A stretch of 64,000 bases of DNA from Croceicoccus mobilis (lineage in GTDB: Bacteria; Pseudomonadota; Alphaproteobacteria; Sphingomonadales; Sphingomonadaceae), in NCBI RefSeq assembly GCF_001661965.1, contig NZ_LYWZ01000022.1, positions 62,001 to 126,000 on the forward strand, read 5' to 3'. The position numbers and the translations under genes are program-made. How positions within the stretch are numbered: the first letter of the stretch is position 1; each line of letters begins with the position of its first letter. Below are positions 27,168 through 36,604 of this stretch, piece after piece. Under the pieces are notes generated by a model. That model made no database searches. It was not told the origin of the DNA and saw only the letters and a list, made by a program, of their open reading frames with translations.

Positions 27168-27539
27168 ATGATCAGGATGTTCTACACTTGTTACGTACTC
27201 TGCGTCTTGCTGGCGATATCTTTATTATTACAGATGTTTGGAACGTATCTAAGCGGAAACTTCGATATCTATAACCTTTGGATAGTCTTGCCGGGTGGGT
27301 TGGCAAGCCTGATATTGATGGCAAGCATTTTTGATTCAAAGATTAGAAAGATTTTTTCACTTATAATATTTTCTGTGTCGTTAATTCCAAATTACCTTAA
27401 TCGGCTAATCCTGTATCCTGCCGATATCACGAGTGTCACATTAGGAAATGCTCTTGGGCTTTTTGTTTTTCTAATATTTCCAGTTTTGTGCGTCGCAATT
27501 GGTATCTCACTTTTAAGAGCTCAAAAGCGCACAGAATAG
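27168..27539 (+). CDS. Orphan small membrane protein in an AT-rich patch
   Basis: A 123-residue protein with four likely membrane segments, around residues 7-25 (VLCVLLAISLLLQMFG), 37-53 (LWIVLPGGLASLILMA), 62-77 (IFSLIIFSVSLIPNYL) and 93-114 (GLFVFLIFPVLCVAIGISLL). Codon use is strikingly unlike its neighbours, with many AT-ending codons (ATA, TTA, TTT, AAA), which suggests recent transfer or a relic of a mobile segment. I recognise no family and no partner gene. It ends 76 bp from the convergent egtD. Translation is plausible but not proven. Confidence 0.5.
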   Translation: MIRMFYTCYVLCVLLAISLLLQMFGTYLSGNFDIYNLWIVLPGGLASLILMASIFDSKIRKIFSLIIFSVSLIPNYLNRLILYPADITSVTLGNALGLFVFLIFPVLCVAIGISLLRAQKRTE

Positions 27540-27614
27540 GTGAACAAGTTCTACCATCCCCACATTCGCTTATTCCTCCGCTCAGCTGATAAGCGACCGC
27601 TCTCGCATCCGCCA

Positions 27615-28619
27615 TCAAGGCGCTGACCTGAGTGCGCTCGCCTCTGCCAGCATCACCATGAAACGCTTGTCGCTGTCGGTCCAGCAGGTGATCGGCGACC
27701 AGCCGCTGGCCAGCAGCAGCGCGGTGGCGGAGCGGCGGGAGTATTTGTGGCTGTTCTCGGTATGGATGGTCTCGCCCTTGGCCATGGTGAAGCGGCGCTC
27801 GCACACGGTGAAGGCGATGTCGCGCGTGGCTTCCAGATGCATCTCGACACGGGCGACCTCATCGTTCCAGATCGCGCGGTGCTTCAGCGCATTTTCGGGG
27901 ATGGTGCCATCCAGCTCACGATTGATGCGGGTGACAAGGTTCAGATTGAACGCCGCCGTCACGCCTGCCGCATCGTCATAGGCGGCCTCAAGAATGGCGG
28001 CATCCTTGATCCGGTCCATGCCGATCAGCAGCATGGGGGGCGTATCCTCCGGGCTGCCATCTTCCAGCGTGGCGCGCATGTCGCGCAGCATGTCGACTGC
28101 CGTGCGCGGGACCATATTGCCGATGGTGGAGCCGGGGAAAAACCCCAGCCGCGCCATGGAGGCGATCGCAGTCGGCATGGTGACGGGCCGGGTGAAATCC
28201 GCCTCCACCGGGTGGACCGGAAGATGCGGGAATTTGGCCGATAGCTGGTCGGCCGCCGCGCACAGGAAATCGCCCGAAATATCGATCGGCACATAGGCGG
28301 CCGGATCGATGGCCGAGAGCAGCAGCGGCGTTTTCACCGAGCTGCCCGACCCGAATTCCACCACCGCGCGGCCCTTGCCGATGGCGGTGCGGAATTCCTC
28401 GCCGCGCTTTTTCAGGATCTCGGTCTCGGCGCGGGTGGGATAGTACTCCTCAACCTGCGTGATCTGTTCGAAAAGCTCGCTGCCGCGCTCGTCATAGAAC
28501 CATCGCGCCGGTACAGCCTTTTGCGCTTCGGACAGGCCGCGCAGCACATCGTCGCGGAAGGCATTGTTGATGCCGGTTTCGTCCTCGTCGACGATGCGCA
28601 AAGCTTCGGTCACCGCCAT
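27615..28619 (-). CDS. egtD: L-histidine N-alpha-methyltransferase EgtD
   Basis: A 334-residue SAM-dependent enzyme that trimethylates histidine to hercynine, the first step of ergothioneine synthesis. Landmarks include the SAM-binding segment AVVEFGSGSSVKTPLLLSAI, YVPIDISGDFL, GFFPGSTIGNM and the substrate-region motif IHTENSHKYS. The N-terminal RWFYDERGSELFEQITQVEEYYPTR block (shown here in part: RWFYDERGSELFEQIT) is diagnostic. The start at 28619 follows AAGGAGAGG; a longer in-frame start (28658) would run into egtB. It lies 22 bp downstream of egtB. Confidence 0.95.
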   Translation of the reverse strand: MAVTEALRIVDEDETGINNAFRDDVLRGLSEAQKAVPARWFYDERGSELFEQITQVEEYYPTRAETEILKKRGEEFRTAIGKGRAVVEFGSGSSVKTPLLLSAIDPAAYVPIDISGDFLCAAADQLSAKFPHLPVHPVEADFTRPVTMPTAIASMARLGFFPGSTIGNMVPRTAVDMLRDMRATLEDGSPEDTPPMLLIGMDRIKDAAILEAAYDDAAGVTAAFNLNLVTRINRELDGTIPENALKHRAIWNDEVARVEMHLEATRDIAFTVCERRFTMAKGETIHTENSHKYSRRSATALLLASGWSPITCWTDSDKRFMVMLAEASALRSAP

Positions 28620-28641
28620 GCGGCCTCTCCTTCTTATGGTC

Positions 28642-29901
28642 TCAGGCGTCGGCGGCAAGCCGCAGCCCGGTGAATTGCCAGCGTTGGTGGGGGTAGAAGA
28701 AATTCCGGTAACTCGCGCGCGAATGGGCGCGCACCGTGGCGCAGCTCGCGCCTTTTAGCACGCGCTGCCCGCTCATGAACTTGCCGTTATATTCGCCGAC
28801 TGCGCCTTCGGGCGCCTTGAAGCCGGGATAAGGGAGATAGGCCGATCCGGTCCATTGCCAGCCGCTGCCGAACATCGCGTCGGTCGCGGCGGGCTGCACG
28901 GCCTCGGCACGGTCGAGCTGCTGGCCGCCAGCGGGATCGTGGCTGCGGGCGGAGACTTCCCATTCCGCTTCGGTCGGCAGTCGCTGGCCCGCCCATGCGG
29001 CATAGGCATCGGCCTCATAGCAGGAGATATGGGTGACGGGTGCGTCCGGATCGCGGCCCTGCCATCCGGCCAGAGTAAAATGCTCGTCCTCGTTCCAATA
29101 GAGCGGCGCGCGGATGCCCTCACGCTGCACCCATGCCCATCCGTCGGACAGCCAGAGCGAGGGCGTTTCATAACCGCCATCGGCGATAAACGCGTCCCAT
29201 TCGCCATTGGTGACAAGGGCATTGGCAATGCGGAAAGGTTCAACCAGCACCTTGTGGCGGGGCCCTTCGCAATCGAAGCTGAAACCGGGGTCGTCAAAAT
29301 CGGTGCCGATGCGGCAGATGCCGCCCTCATGCTCGCTCCACCCCTCGCCCGGCTTGTGCGCGGTGGCAGGCAGCGATGCGAACATGGCGGGGCCGAGCGG
29401 GTTCTGGAACAATGCGTGCTTGATGTCGGTCAGCAGCAGCTCCTGGTGCTGCTGTTCGTGCGCGATGCCCAGCGCGATCAGTTCGGCACAGTCCTCGCGG
29501 CCCAACAGGGCTTCCATCGCCTCGTCCACGGCGTGGCGGAATGCGATCACTTCCTCAAGCGTCGGGCGCGACAGCAGGCCGCGCGAAAAGCGCGCGATGC
29601 GCTGCCCCTCGGCTTCGTAATAGGAATTGAAGAGAAAGGGGAAACGCTTGTCATGCAGGCGATAGCCGGAAAGCCGATCGCGCAGCAGGAATGTTTCGAA
29701 AAACCAGCTGGTGTGGGCCAGATGCCATTTGGCAGGGCTTGCATCCTCCATCGACTGGATGGTTGCGTCGGCATCCGACAGCGGCTGCGCAAGCGCCAGG
29801 CTCAGCGCGCGGGTCTTGCGGAATCGCTCCGCCAGCGACCCGGTGTCGCGTTGCCCCTGCCTCACGGGCGCAGGCCTTGCGCGGCTTTCTGCGATCTCCA
29901 T
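28642..29901 (-). CDS. egtB: Ergothioneine biosynthesis protein EgtB (sulfoxide synthase)
   Basis: About 419 residues. The N-terminal DinB-like domain supplies the iron ligands (SPAKWHLAHTSWFFETF and IALGIAHEQQHQELLL) and the C-terminal FGE-sulfatase domain contains PVTHISCYEADAYAAWAG, LPTEAEWEVSAR, FGSGWQWTGSAYLPYPGF and RASYRNFFYPHQRWQFTGLR (here quoted to that limit). EgtB uses O2 to join hercynine to cysteine or gamma-glutamylcysteine as a sulfoxide. No egtA, egtC or egtE gene is next to it, so it may use cysteine directly. The ATG at 29901 is uncertain because no ribosome binding site is visible; a TTG at 29946 is also in frame. Confidence 0.93.
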   Translation of the reverse strand: MEIAESRARPAPVRQGQRDTGSLAERFRKTRALSLALAQPLSDADATIQSMEDASPAKWHLAHTSWFFETFLLRDRLSGYRLHDKRFPFLFNSYYEAEGQRIARFSRGLLSRPTLEEVIAFRHAVDEAMEALLGREDCAELIALGIAHEQQHQELLLTDIKHALFQNPLGPAMFASLPATAHKPGEGWSEHEGGICRIGTDFDDPGFSFDCEGPRHKVLVEPFRIANALVTNGEWDAFIADGGYETPSLWLSDGWAWVQREGIRAPLYWNEDEHFTLAGWQGRDPDAPVTHISCYEADAYAAWAGQRLPTEAEWEVSARSHDPAGGQQLDRAEAVQPAATDAMFGSGWQWTGSAYLPYPGFKAPEGAVGEYNGKFMSGQRVLKGASCATVRAHSRASYRNFFYPHQRWQFTGLRLAADA

Positions 29902-29977
29902 GCAAATGAAATGCGCGAGGCGGGCGCTTGTGCCCACCTCGCGCAAATTAACCGTTACATGGCTCGGGTCGGCGCCG

Positions 29978-30052
29978 TTTCAGGCCCCGAATCTCAAGCC
30001 CGAAGTTTCAGGCCCCAAATTTCAGGCCCCAAATTTCAGGCCCCAAATTTCA
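29978..30052. repeat. 14-bp tandem repeat array overlapping the aroG stop codon
   Basis: The unit is TTTCAGGCCCCAAA. Three perfect copies run at 30006-30019, 30020-30033 and 30034-30047. A partial copy (30048-30054) includes the aroG stop. Farther out are a degenerate copy (29992-30005) and a near-perfect copy (29978-29991). Each unit carries TGA on the minus strand. Because 14 is not a multiple of three, successive units place a stop in all three frames. Confidence 0.9.
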
Positions 30053-31435
30053 GGCAGCGTCGCGCCGGCCTTGCAGTTCGCTGTTCAGCTCTTCGGCCAG
30101 CAGGAATGCCAGTTCGATCGACTGCGCTGCATTGAGGCGCGGATCGCAATGAGTGCGATAGCGGTCCGACAGTGTTTCGTCGGTGATCGCGACCGCGCCG
30201 CCGGTGCATTCGGTCACGTCCTGTCCGGTCATCTCGATATGGATGCCGCCTGCATGGGTGCCCTCGGCGCGGTGGACGGCGAAGAAGCCCTTCACCTCGG
30301 CCAGGATGCGGTTGAACGGGCGGGTCTTGAGACCGCTTGCCGCCTTGATGACATTGCCGTGCATCGGGTCGCACGACCAGACGACGGGATGCCCCTCGGC
30401 CTTCACTGCGCGCACCAGCGGGGCAAGGCCCGCTTCCACCTTCTCATGACCGAAGCGGCTGATCAGCGTGATCCTGCCCGCTTCCCGTTCGGGGTTCAGC
30501 GTGTCGAGCATCTTCAGGAGCGCATCCGGCTCCAGCGAGGGGCCGCACTTCATGCCGATCGGATTGCCGACACCGCGGAGATATTCGACATGCGCCGAAC
30601 CTTCGAAACGGGTGCGGTCGCCGATCCACAGCATGTGGGCCGAGGTGTCGAACCAGTCGCCCGAAAGCGAATCCTGCCGGGTCAGCGCCTGCTCATAGGG
30701 AAGCAGCAGCGCTTCGTGGCTGGTGTAGAAATTGGTGCCCTTCAGCTGCGGCACGGTCGCGGGATCGACGCCGCATGCCTGCATGAAGTCCAGCGCCTCG
30801 CTGATGCGGTCCGCCATTTCGGCAAAGCGCGTGCCCCACGGGGACCGGTCCATGAAATCCAGCGTCCACTGGTGGACCTGACGCAGATTGGCATAGCCGC
30901 CGCCCGCGAAAGCGCGCAGCAGATTGAGCGTCGCCGCCGCCTGGCTATAGGCTTGCACCATGCGTTCGGCATTGGGCTGGCGACCGGTGGCGTCAAAGGC
31001 GATGTCATTGATGTTGTCGCCGAAATAGCTCGGCAATTCGACACCGTCCTGCGTTTCAAAATTGCTCGACCGCGGCTTGGCGAACTGGCCGGCCATGCGG
31101 CCCACCTTCACGACCTTCTGCTTGCTGGCAAAGGTCATGACGACCGCCATCTGCAGGATCACGCGGAAAGTGTCGCGGATATTGTCGGGGTGGAATTCGG
31201 CAAAGCTTTCGGCGCAGTCACCGCCCTGCAGCAGGAAGCCGCGGCCCTCGGCCACTTCACCCAGCTCTTTCTTGAGCGCGCGCGCCTCGCCCGCAAAGAC
31301 CAGCGGGGGAAAGTTCCCAAGGCGCTTTTCCACGTCCGCCAGCGATGCCGCATCGGCATAGCTTGGCAGATGCTTTGCCTCGAAATTCTTCCAGCTATCC
31401 GGGCTCCAGCCCGTCGCCTGCTTACCCACTGTCAC
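30050..31435 (-). CDS. aroG: Class II 3-deoxy-7-phosphoheptulonate (DAHP) synthase
   Basis: A 461-residue plant-like (type II) DAHP synthase, which condenses phosphoenolpyruvate and erythrose 4-phosphate in the first step of the shikimate pathway. Recognised segments include [98 protein letters not shown] and the C-terminal [20 protein letters not shown]. The gene name is by family convention. Its stop codon lies inside the 14-bp repeat array. egtB is downstream on the same strand. Confidence 0.96.
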   Translation of the reverse strand: MTVGKQATGWSPDSWKNFEAKHLPSYADAASLADVEKRLGNFPPLVFAGEARALKKELGEVAEGRGFLLQGGDCAESFAEFHPDNIRDTFRVILQMAVVMTFASKQKVVKVGRMAGQFAKPRSSNFETQDGVELPSYFGDNINDIAFDATGRQPNAERMVQAYSQAAATLNLLRAFAGGGYANLRQVHQWTLDFMDRSPWGTRFAEMADRISEALDFMQACGVDPATVPQLKGTNFYTSHEALLLPYEQALTRQDSLSGDWFDTSAHMLWIGDRTRFEGSAHVEYLRGVGNPIGMKCGPSLEPDALLKMLDTLNPEREAGRITLISRFGHEKVEAGLAPLVRAVKAEGHPVVWSCDPMHGNVIKAASGLKTRPFNRILAEVKGFFAVHRAEGTHAGGIHIEMTGQDVTECTGGAVAITDETLSDRYRTHCDPRLNAAQSIELAFLLAEELNSELQGRRDAA

Positions 31436-31579
31436 TACTCCAACGTCCGCCGCGCCCGTCGCGAGCGGTCAAATCCTTCGATTTCGGAAGGATCGCAGCC
31501 CTTAAAGCGACGGGTGGGGCATTGCAAAGGTTTCACTTGATACCACCGTGCGCCTGCGAAGCAGGGCATGCAAGTATCG

Positions 31580-34504
31580 TCAGTCGACCGGCGCACCCTC
31601 GGGCAGGATTTCCACCTTCAACGCCTCGCCGGTCAGGTATTTCTGCGCCAGCGCCTGCATCTTTTCGGGCGTGGTCTGCGAGTAATCGCGCAGGATCGAA
31701 CGGATCTGGTCGATCCTGCGCGGATCGCGCGATGCGCCGCCCAACTCGCCAAGCCAGAAGCCATTGCCGCTGGATACGCGTTCCAGATACTGCTTCAGCG
31801 GCTCGGTCACGCGCTGGATCTCATCCGCGCTGGGCGGATTGGTGGCAAGATCGGTGGCGATGGATTGCGCCACGTTAAAGAACTCGCCCATCTCATCGGG
31901 CTCGATCTGCGCCATCGCGACGATCGTGCCGCCATCGGCCCGGTCCAGCGGCCAGCGCGAGGCGACATTGGGCGAATAGCTTGCACCCAGCTGTTCACGC
32001 ATGGCGTCGAACAGGCGGTTGGAGAAGATCTGGGTCAGGATCTCGGCCTGCCGGGATTCGGTGATGGCATCGCGCCCGCCGCCGGTTTCCCATGCGATCA
32101 TGGCAGCCGCCTCGTCCGCGTCGCCGCGATGGCGAATGACGACGGGTTCAGCGCCTTCGACCAGCGGGCCTTCCAGATCGGGCTTTGCCGCGGCAGGATC
32201 ACGCGGGGCCAGTGCGCCGAATGTCTTTTCCATCGCGGCAATCGCCTTAGCCCGGTCGAAATCGCCAAAGATTTCCACCTGGATCGGGCCGCTCGCCAGG
32301 ACCGGGGCCCAAACGCTCTTGAAATCGGCCATGGAGACCGCGTCCAGTTCGGCAGGCGTCGGCGTCTTGAAACGCGGATCCTCTCCGCGCAGCAGATATT
32401 CAAGGTCGCGCTGCACGATACCGGACGGGCTGGCCGCGTATGAATCGTAACCCAGCGACAGTCCGGCCTTGGCCCGCTCCAGCGGCGCGGCATCCCAGCG
32501 CGGCATCGAGAGCTTCGAGGCGAACAGATAGAGCTGATCTTCGAGATCGGCGGCGCGCGTTTCTGCCGAGAAGATGAAATCGGCATCGTCGATATTGAAA
32601 CCGAGGCCCATCTTGCGCCCGGTGGAAATGCGGTCGAGCTTGTCCTGGTCGAGGTCGCCCATGCCGGTGCCCATCAGCGCGGCTTCGCCCAGCGCGATTT
32701 CGGCGGCGTCATCCTTGCCGAACGCGCCATATCCCGCGCCGAACCGCACGCGCACGCTCACGCGGCCCGGTTCTGCAGTCGATGGCCAGATCATCGCGGT
32801 GACACCATTTGACAGGCGCAGCAGTTCGATATCGAACAGGCCGGTGGGCGCAGTCGCGGTCACCGTGCCCGGCGTGCCCAGCGAAGGCAGATCGGCAAAT
32901 GATATCACCTCGCCCGTGCTGCGGGCGCTGTCGTCGGCCTCCACCGGGGCGAGCAGCGCGTTCCTGAACGCCTCGTCGCTCGCCTCGCTGGCATCGGGCA
33001 CGACCATCAGGCCGCGAACCACATCGCCGCTGAACAGCTTTTTCGTGTGATCGAGGATGAGTTCAGGCGTCAGCTCGTTCTTGATGCCGTCGAACACCTT
33101 CATGACGACTTCGGGCGAGGCCACGGTTTCGCGGATATTGATCGCTTCCACCATGTTCTCGGCAAGGTCGCTGCCCTGCTGCACGCTGGCGGTTTCGACG
33201 CCGACGCGGAAGGCGTTTTCGAACTCGGCAGCCTCGCGGTCGATCTCTGCCTGCGTGGGCGGGTTGGCAAGTGCATCGGCGATGACGCTGCGGGTATCGG
33301 CCAGCGCCGCTTTCCAGTCCGCGCCCAGCGGAGTGATCGACACGAAGGTCGCGTCGGTGGAGCGGTTGAGATCTTCCTGCCCGACTTGCGCTGCAAGAAA
33401 GCTGCCGCCGCGGCGCGCGCGGGTTTCAAGCCGGCGATTGATGATGGCAAGCGAGAGCTGATCGGTCAGCAGCCCTTCGTTATATTCGATGGTGTCGACG
33501 ACCTTGCGCCACGGGCGCATCACGGCATAGCCGATGTTGCGCGGCAAATCGGGTTCGACCAGCACGTCGACATTTCCGACCGGGGCGAGCGCGTCGGCTG
33601 CACTTTTCGCATCGGGGCCGGGCACGGGATCGCCGAAAGCGGGCGAGGGGGTCGCCTCGCCCTTTGCGGTCCAGCCGCCGAACGCGGTCTTTACCGCCTG
33701 TTCCAGCGTGGCGGTGTCGAAATCACCGGCCAGCACGATGATCGTGTTGTCGGGGCGGTACCAGCGGTCATAAAACGCCTGCACCTTTTTCGCATTGGCC
33801 GCCTCAAGCGTTTTCACGGTGCCGATGGGCAGGCGCGTCGCAAGGCGCTGGCCCGCGAAATAGGTCTGCTGCGTCGCCTCGGAAACGCGGCGCCCAGCGG
33901 CCCCGCGCTCACGCCTTTCGGCGAGCACGATGGGGCGTTCGGTCTTTACATTGCCGTCGGTCAGCACCGGTGCGGTTACCATGCCCGACAAGAGCTTCAT
34001 CGCCTCGCTCAGCTTGTCAGGCCCGACATTGGGGAGATCGATATTGAAAACGGTCTGGGTGGGCGAGGTGAACGCGCCCGTATCCGCGCCGATGGTCGTG
34101 CCCAATTCGCGCCATTTGGCGATCGCCTCGCCATTGCCGAGATATTTGGATTCGCGAAACACGAGATGTTCGAGAAGATGCGCATAGCCCCGCTCGGAAT
34201 CGCTTTCGTTGATCGACCCCGCATCGACCGCGACGCGGATCGAAACCTGACCCGATGGCACGTCATTGTGCCGCACCGCATAGCGCAGGCCATTGGGAAG
34301 CTCACCGAACACCCATGCCGGATCGGGCGGAATGTCGCTGCCGCGATAGAGCCATGGCCGGTCCGGTTCGACCTGCGGCCAGTCCCGCTTTGCCTCTGCC
34401 GATGGGGCAGGCTGGGCAGCAGCGGGAGTGATCGAGAAGCCAACCGAGGACAGGAGGGCTGCGGACAGCGCGGCAAGCGCCGCGTGGCGTGATGCGAATT
34501 TCAT
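31580..34504 (-). CDS. Exported M16 family (insulinase-like) zinc peptidase
   Basis: A 974-residue double-length M16 peptidase with a signal peptide (MKFASRHAALAALSAALLSS, cleavage near AAAQ). The inverted zinc motif HLLEH is at about residues 109-113 in SERGYAHLLEHLVFRESKYL. The second half is a catalytically inert M16 repeat that packs as the lid of the chamber. It should degrade peptides in the periplasm. The frame stays open far upstream (to 35005), but the signal peptide and HxxEH spacing fix the start at 34504. It is divergent from the nfu gene. Confidence 0.92.
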   Translation of the reverse strand: MKFASRHAALAALSAALLSSVGFSITPAAAQPAPSAEAKRDWPQVEPDRPWLYRGSDIPPDPAWVFGELPNGLRYAVRHNDVPSGQVSIRVAVDAGSINESDSERGYAHLLEHLVFRESKYLGNGEAIAKWRELGTTIGADTGAFTSPTQTVFNIDLPNVGPDKLSEAMKLLSGMVTAPVLTDGNVKTERPIVLAERRERGAAGRRVSEATQQTYFAGQRLATRLPIGTVKTLEAANAKKVQAFYDRWYRPDNTIIVLAGDFDTATLEQAVKTAFGGWTAKGEATPSPAFGDPVPGPDAKSAADALAPVGNVDVLVEPDLPRNIGYAVMRPWRKVVDTIEYNEGLLTDQLSLAIINRRLETRARRGGSFLAAQVGQEDLNRSTDATFVSITPLGADWKAALADTRSVIADALANPPTQAEIDREAAEFENAFRVGVETASVQQGSDLAENMVEAINIRETVASPEVVMKVFDGIKNELTPELILDHTKKLFSGDVVRGLMVVPDASEASDEAFRNALLAPVEADDSARSTGEVISFADLPSLGTPGTVTATAPTGLFDIELLRLSNGVTAMIWPSTAEPGRVSVRVRFGAGYGAFGKDDAAEIALGEAALMGTGMGDLDQDKLDRISTGRKMGLGFNIDDADFIFSAETRAADLEDQLYLFASKLSMPRWDAAPLERAKAGLSLGYDSYAASPSGIVQRDLEYLLRGEDPRFKTPTPAELDAVSMADFKSVWAPVLASGPIQVEIFGDFDRAKAIAAMEKTFGALAPRDPAAAKPDLEGPLVEGAEPVVIRHRGDADEAAAMIAWETGGGRDAITESRQAEILTQIFSNRLFDAMREQLGASYSPNVASRWPLDRADGGTIVAMAQIEPDEMGEFFNVAQSIATDLATNPPSADEIQRVTEPLKQYLERVSSGNGFWLGELGGASRDPRRIDQIRSILRDYSQTTPEKMQALAQKYLTGEALKVEILPEGAPVD

Positions 34505-34634
34505 ACCCGGCTTTATAGGTATGGGGGCGATGAAGCGCCAGTGAATGGCCGGATTAATGGCGCGGCGCGTGATGAAAGACAGGCTTTCAAGCCCCGCAAT
34601 AATAGCCGCTTGAAAGCAGCGAGGCGTGCTATAC

Positions 34635-35222
34635 ATGGCAGTCATGTTCATCGAGACCCAGACAACGCCCAATCCCGCCACGCTGAAATTCCTGCCCGGC
34701 CGGCAGGTCATGCCCAGCGGCACGCGCGATTTTCCCGATCCCGAAAGCGCGGAAGCATCGCCGCTTGCATCCGCCCTGTTTTCCATGGGCGATGTCACCG
34801 GCGTGTTCTTCGGCAGCGATTTCGTGTCGGTCACGGCGGCGCAAGGGACCGACTGGGCCGCGCTGAAGCCGCAGGTCGTGGCGATCCTGCTCGACCATTT
34901 CGTGTCCGAAGCCCCGCTGTTCATGGGCGGCGGCGCCGATGGCATCGCGGTCCCGGCAGAGGCTGATGCAGTCGTCGAGGACCGCGAGGAGGACGCCGAC
35001 GTCATCGCCCAGATCTGCGAACTGATCGAAACGCGCGTACGCCCGGCCGTTGCGGGCGATGGCGGCGATATCGTCTATCGCGGCTTTTCCGAGGGCGTGG
35101 TCTATCTGCAAATGCAGGGCGCCTGTGCGGGCTGTCCCTCCTCGACAGCGACGTTGAAGCAGGGCATCGAAGGACTGTTGAAACATTACGTCCCGGAAGT
35201 GACAGAGGTGCGCGCGGCCTGA
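34635..35222 (+). CDS. NifU family Fe-S scaffold/carrier protein (Nfu)
   Basis: About 195 residues. The N-terminal Nfu domain has FIETQTTPNPATLKFLPG and the C-terminal NifU-like domain VRPAVAGDGGDIVYRGFSEG followed by the cluster-binding Cys pair CAGCPSS. Nfu proteins carry [4Fe-4S] clusters to target enzymes; MiaB, encoded 3 kb downstream, is one possible client. GAGG lies ten bases before the ATG at 34635; the ATG at 34644 (MFIETQTT) is the commonly used family start and is equally possible. It opens the nfu-tsaB-rimI run. Confidence 0.93.
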   Translation: MAVMFIETQTTPNPATLKFLPGRQVMPSGTRDFPDPESAEASPLASALFSMGDVTGVFFGSDFVSVTAAQGTDWAALKPQVVAILLDHFVSEAPLFMGGGADGIAVPAEADAVVEDREEDADVIAQICELIETRVRPAVAGDGGDIVYRGFSEGVVYLQMQGACAGCPSSTATLKQGIEGLLKHYVPEVTEVRAA

Positions 35223-35275
35223 CAAAAGGTCTGACGGCCTTGCTTCGGGGCCGGTAGAAGGATGTCGGGAGAGTG

Positions 35276-35914
35276 ATGCGCACTCTGGCCATCGAATGCG
35301 CGACCGAGAATTGTTCCGCCGCCCTGTTTGAGGGTGACGGCATGTCGCTGCGCCTGCTTGGCGGATATTGCGAAAGGCTGGGCCGCGGCCATGCCGAGCG
35401 GCTGGTGCCGATGATCGGCGAATTGCCCGATGGTGGCCGCGCCGACCGGATCGCGGTGTCGATCGGGCCCGGCAGCTTTACCGGCATCCGCGTCGGGCTG
35501 GCCGCAGCCAAGGCGCTGGCGCTGGCGTGGAATGCGGATCTGCTTGGCTTTCCCACCCTTGCGCTGATCGCGGCGCAGATCCGCGATGAGCTGGGCGCGG
35601 TGCCGCTGGGCGTTGCCAATAATGCGGGCCATGGCGAATGGTTCGTCGCTTCCTATGCTGCCGATGGGCAATGCGTGCTTCCCGCGCGATCGCTGCCGCC
35701 GGGCGACGCGATTGCCGCATTGGCCACCCACGCGGTGACCGGCAGTCAGGCCGAGTCGCTGGTCGAAAGGCGCGGCTTTGGCGAGGCGGTTCCGGCATGG
35801 CCCGACGCGCGCGCTTTCTCCCTGCTGCCCGCGCAAGAGCTGATCGCGGACCCGCATCCCGCCTATGGCCGCAAGCCCGATGCCGCGCTCCCCGGCCAGA
35901 AGAGAGGCGCCTGA
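35276..35914 (+). CDS. tsaB: tRNA threonylcarbamoyladenosine biosynthesis protein TsaB
   Basis: A 212-residue ASKHA-fold protein. LAIECATENCSAALFEGD is the first ATPase-like strand and the segment IAVSIGPGSFTGIRVGLAAAK is diagnostic of TsaB. TsaB binds TsaD and TsaE to make t6A at position 37 of ANN-decoding tRNAs. The usual partner rimI follows with a one-base overlap (TGATG). GGGAGA precedes the start; GTG at 35273 is an alternative one codon earlier. Confidence 0.95.
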   Translation: MRTLAIECATENCSAALFEGDGMSLRLLGGYCERLGRGHAERLVPMIGELPDGGRADRIAVSIGPGSFTGIRVGLAAAKALALAWNADLLGFPTLALIAAQIRDELGAVPLGVANNAGHGEWFVASYAADGQCVLPARSLPPGDAIAALATHAVTGSQAESLVERRGFGEAVPAWPDARAFSLLPAQELIADPHPAYGRKPDAALPGQKRGA

Positions 35915-36381
35915 TGCCGCAGCGCGCTGTCGTCGAGGCGATCATGCGGATCATGAACACCGCCTTCGACCCTGCCTATGGCGAAGCATGGAACCAGCCG
36001 CAGGTCGTGGCGGCCCTCGTCCTTCCCGAAACGCGCGCCGTGCTGATCGGCGAGGACGGAGCCATCGATCCCGAAGATCTGTCCCAGGTTCAGGGATTTG
36101 CCCTGCTACGCCGGATAATCGACGAAGAGGAACTACTCCTCTTCGCCGTCTCGCCCGAAGCGCGGGGCAAGGGGCTAGGCGGAAAACTGATCGATCACTG
36201 CGTCGCAAGTTCGCGAGCAGCAGGTTGCGCCAGAATATTTCTGGAAATGCGCGACGATAATCCGGCGAGATGGCTTTATCTGGGGCACGGTTTCAAACCG
36301 ATTGGGCTGAGGCGCGATTATTATACGGGCGCTGATGGGCAAAGGCGCAACGCCATTACTTTCATGCAAATACTCGCCTAA
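35914..36381 (+). CDS. rimI: Ribosomal protein S18 alanine N-acetyltransferase-like GNAT (RimI)
   Basis: A 155-residue GNAT protein. The acetyl-CoA motif is ELLLFAVSPEARGKGLGGKL and the C-terminal segment is IFLEMRDDNPARWLYLGHGF, as in RimI proteins, which acetylate the N-terminus of S18 (rpsR is at 17616). The ATG overlaps the tsaB stop by one base, indicating translational coupling, and tsaB-rimI adjacency is common in bacteria. The substrate assignment rests on family and context. Confidence 0.85.
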   Translation: MPQRAVVEAIMRIMNTAFDPAYGEAWNQPQVVAALVLPETRAVLIGEDGAIDPEDLSQVQGFALLRRIIDEEELLLFAVSPEARGKGLGGKLIDHCVASSRAAGCARIFLEMRDDNPARWLYLGHGFKPIGLRRDYYTGADGQRRNAITFMQILA

Positions 36382-36604
36382 TCACCGCAAGCTGACAAAT
36401 TCCACGTACAAACCGGGGTTTAACGATCTGCGGTGAATATGCGGAATTTCAAAAATTACAAATTTGAACAATCAAGAAATAAACGGATTAGAGCCGTTGG
36501 TATAGTTGTAAATTAATAGATGTTGCTTACAAAGGGCCGTGTATCGCAGTCCGCTTTTTCGGGGTGGCCGGGCGGCGATGCGTCACGGACCGAAAGGAAA
36601 TGTC
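36382..36604. promoter_or_regulatory. AT-rich promoter region of mucR
   Basis: About 220 bp with unusually AT-rich sequence from 36440 to 36530, including several TA steps, and an inverted repeat AACGG-N7-CCGTT (36484-36500 region). MucR/Ros proteins bind AT-rich sites with TA steps and commonly repress their own gene, so autoregulation here is plausible. No gene is seen in this stretch. Confidence 0.45.

Noticed and set aside
29978-30052. Tandem repeats considered as a CRISPR array
   Set aside because: Units are 14 bp, directly abutting, with no spacers and no cas genes.
29711-31540. A 609-codon plus-strand frame across the repeat array and aroG
   Set aside because: It is antisense to aroG and egtB, both clearly real. 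The repeat makes a short periodic peptide, but this is a by-product.
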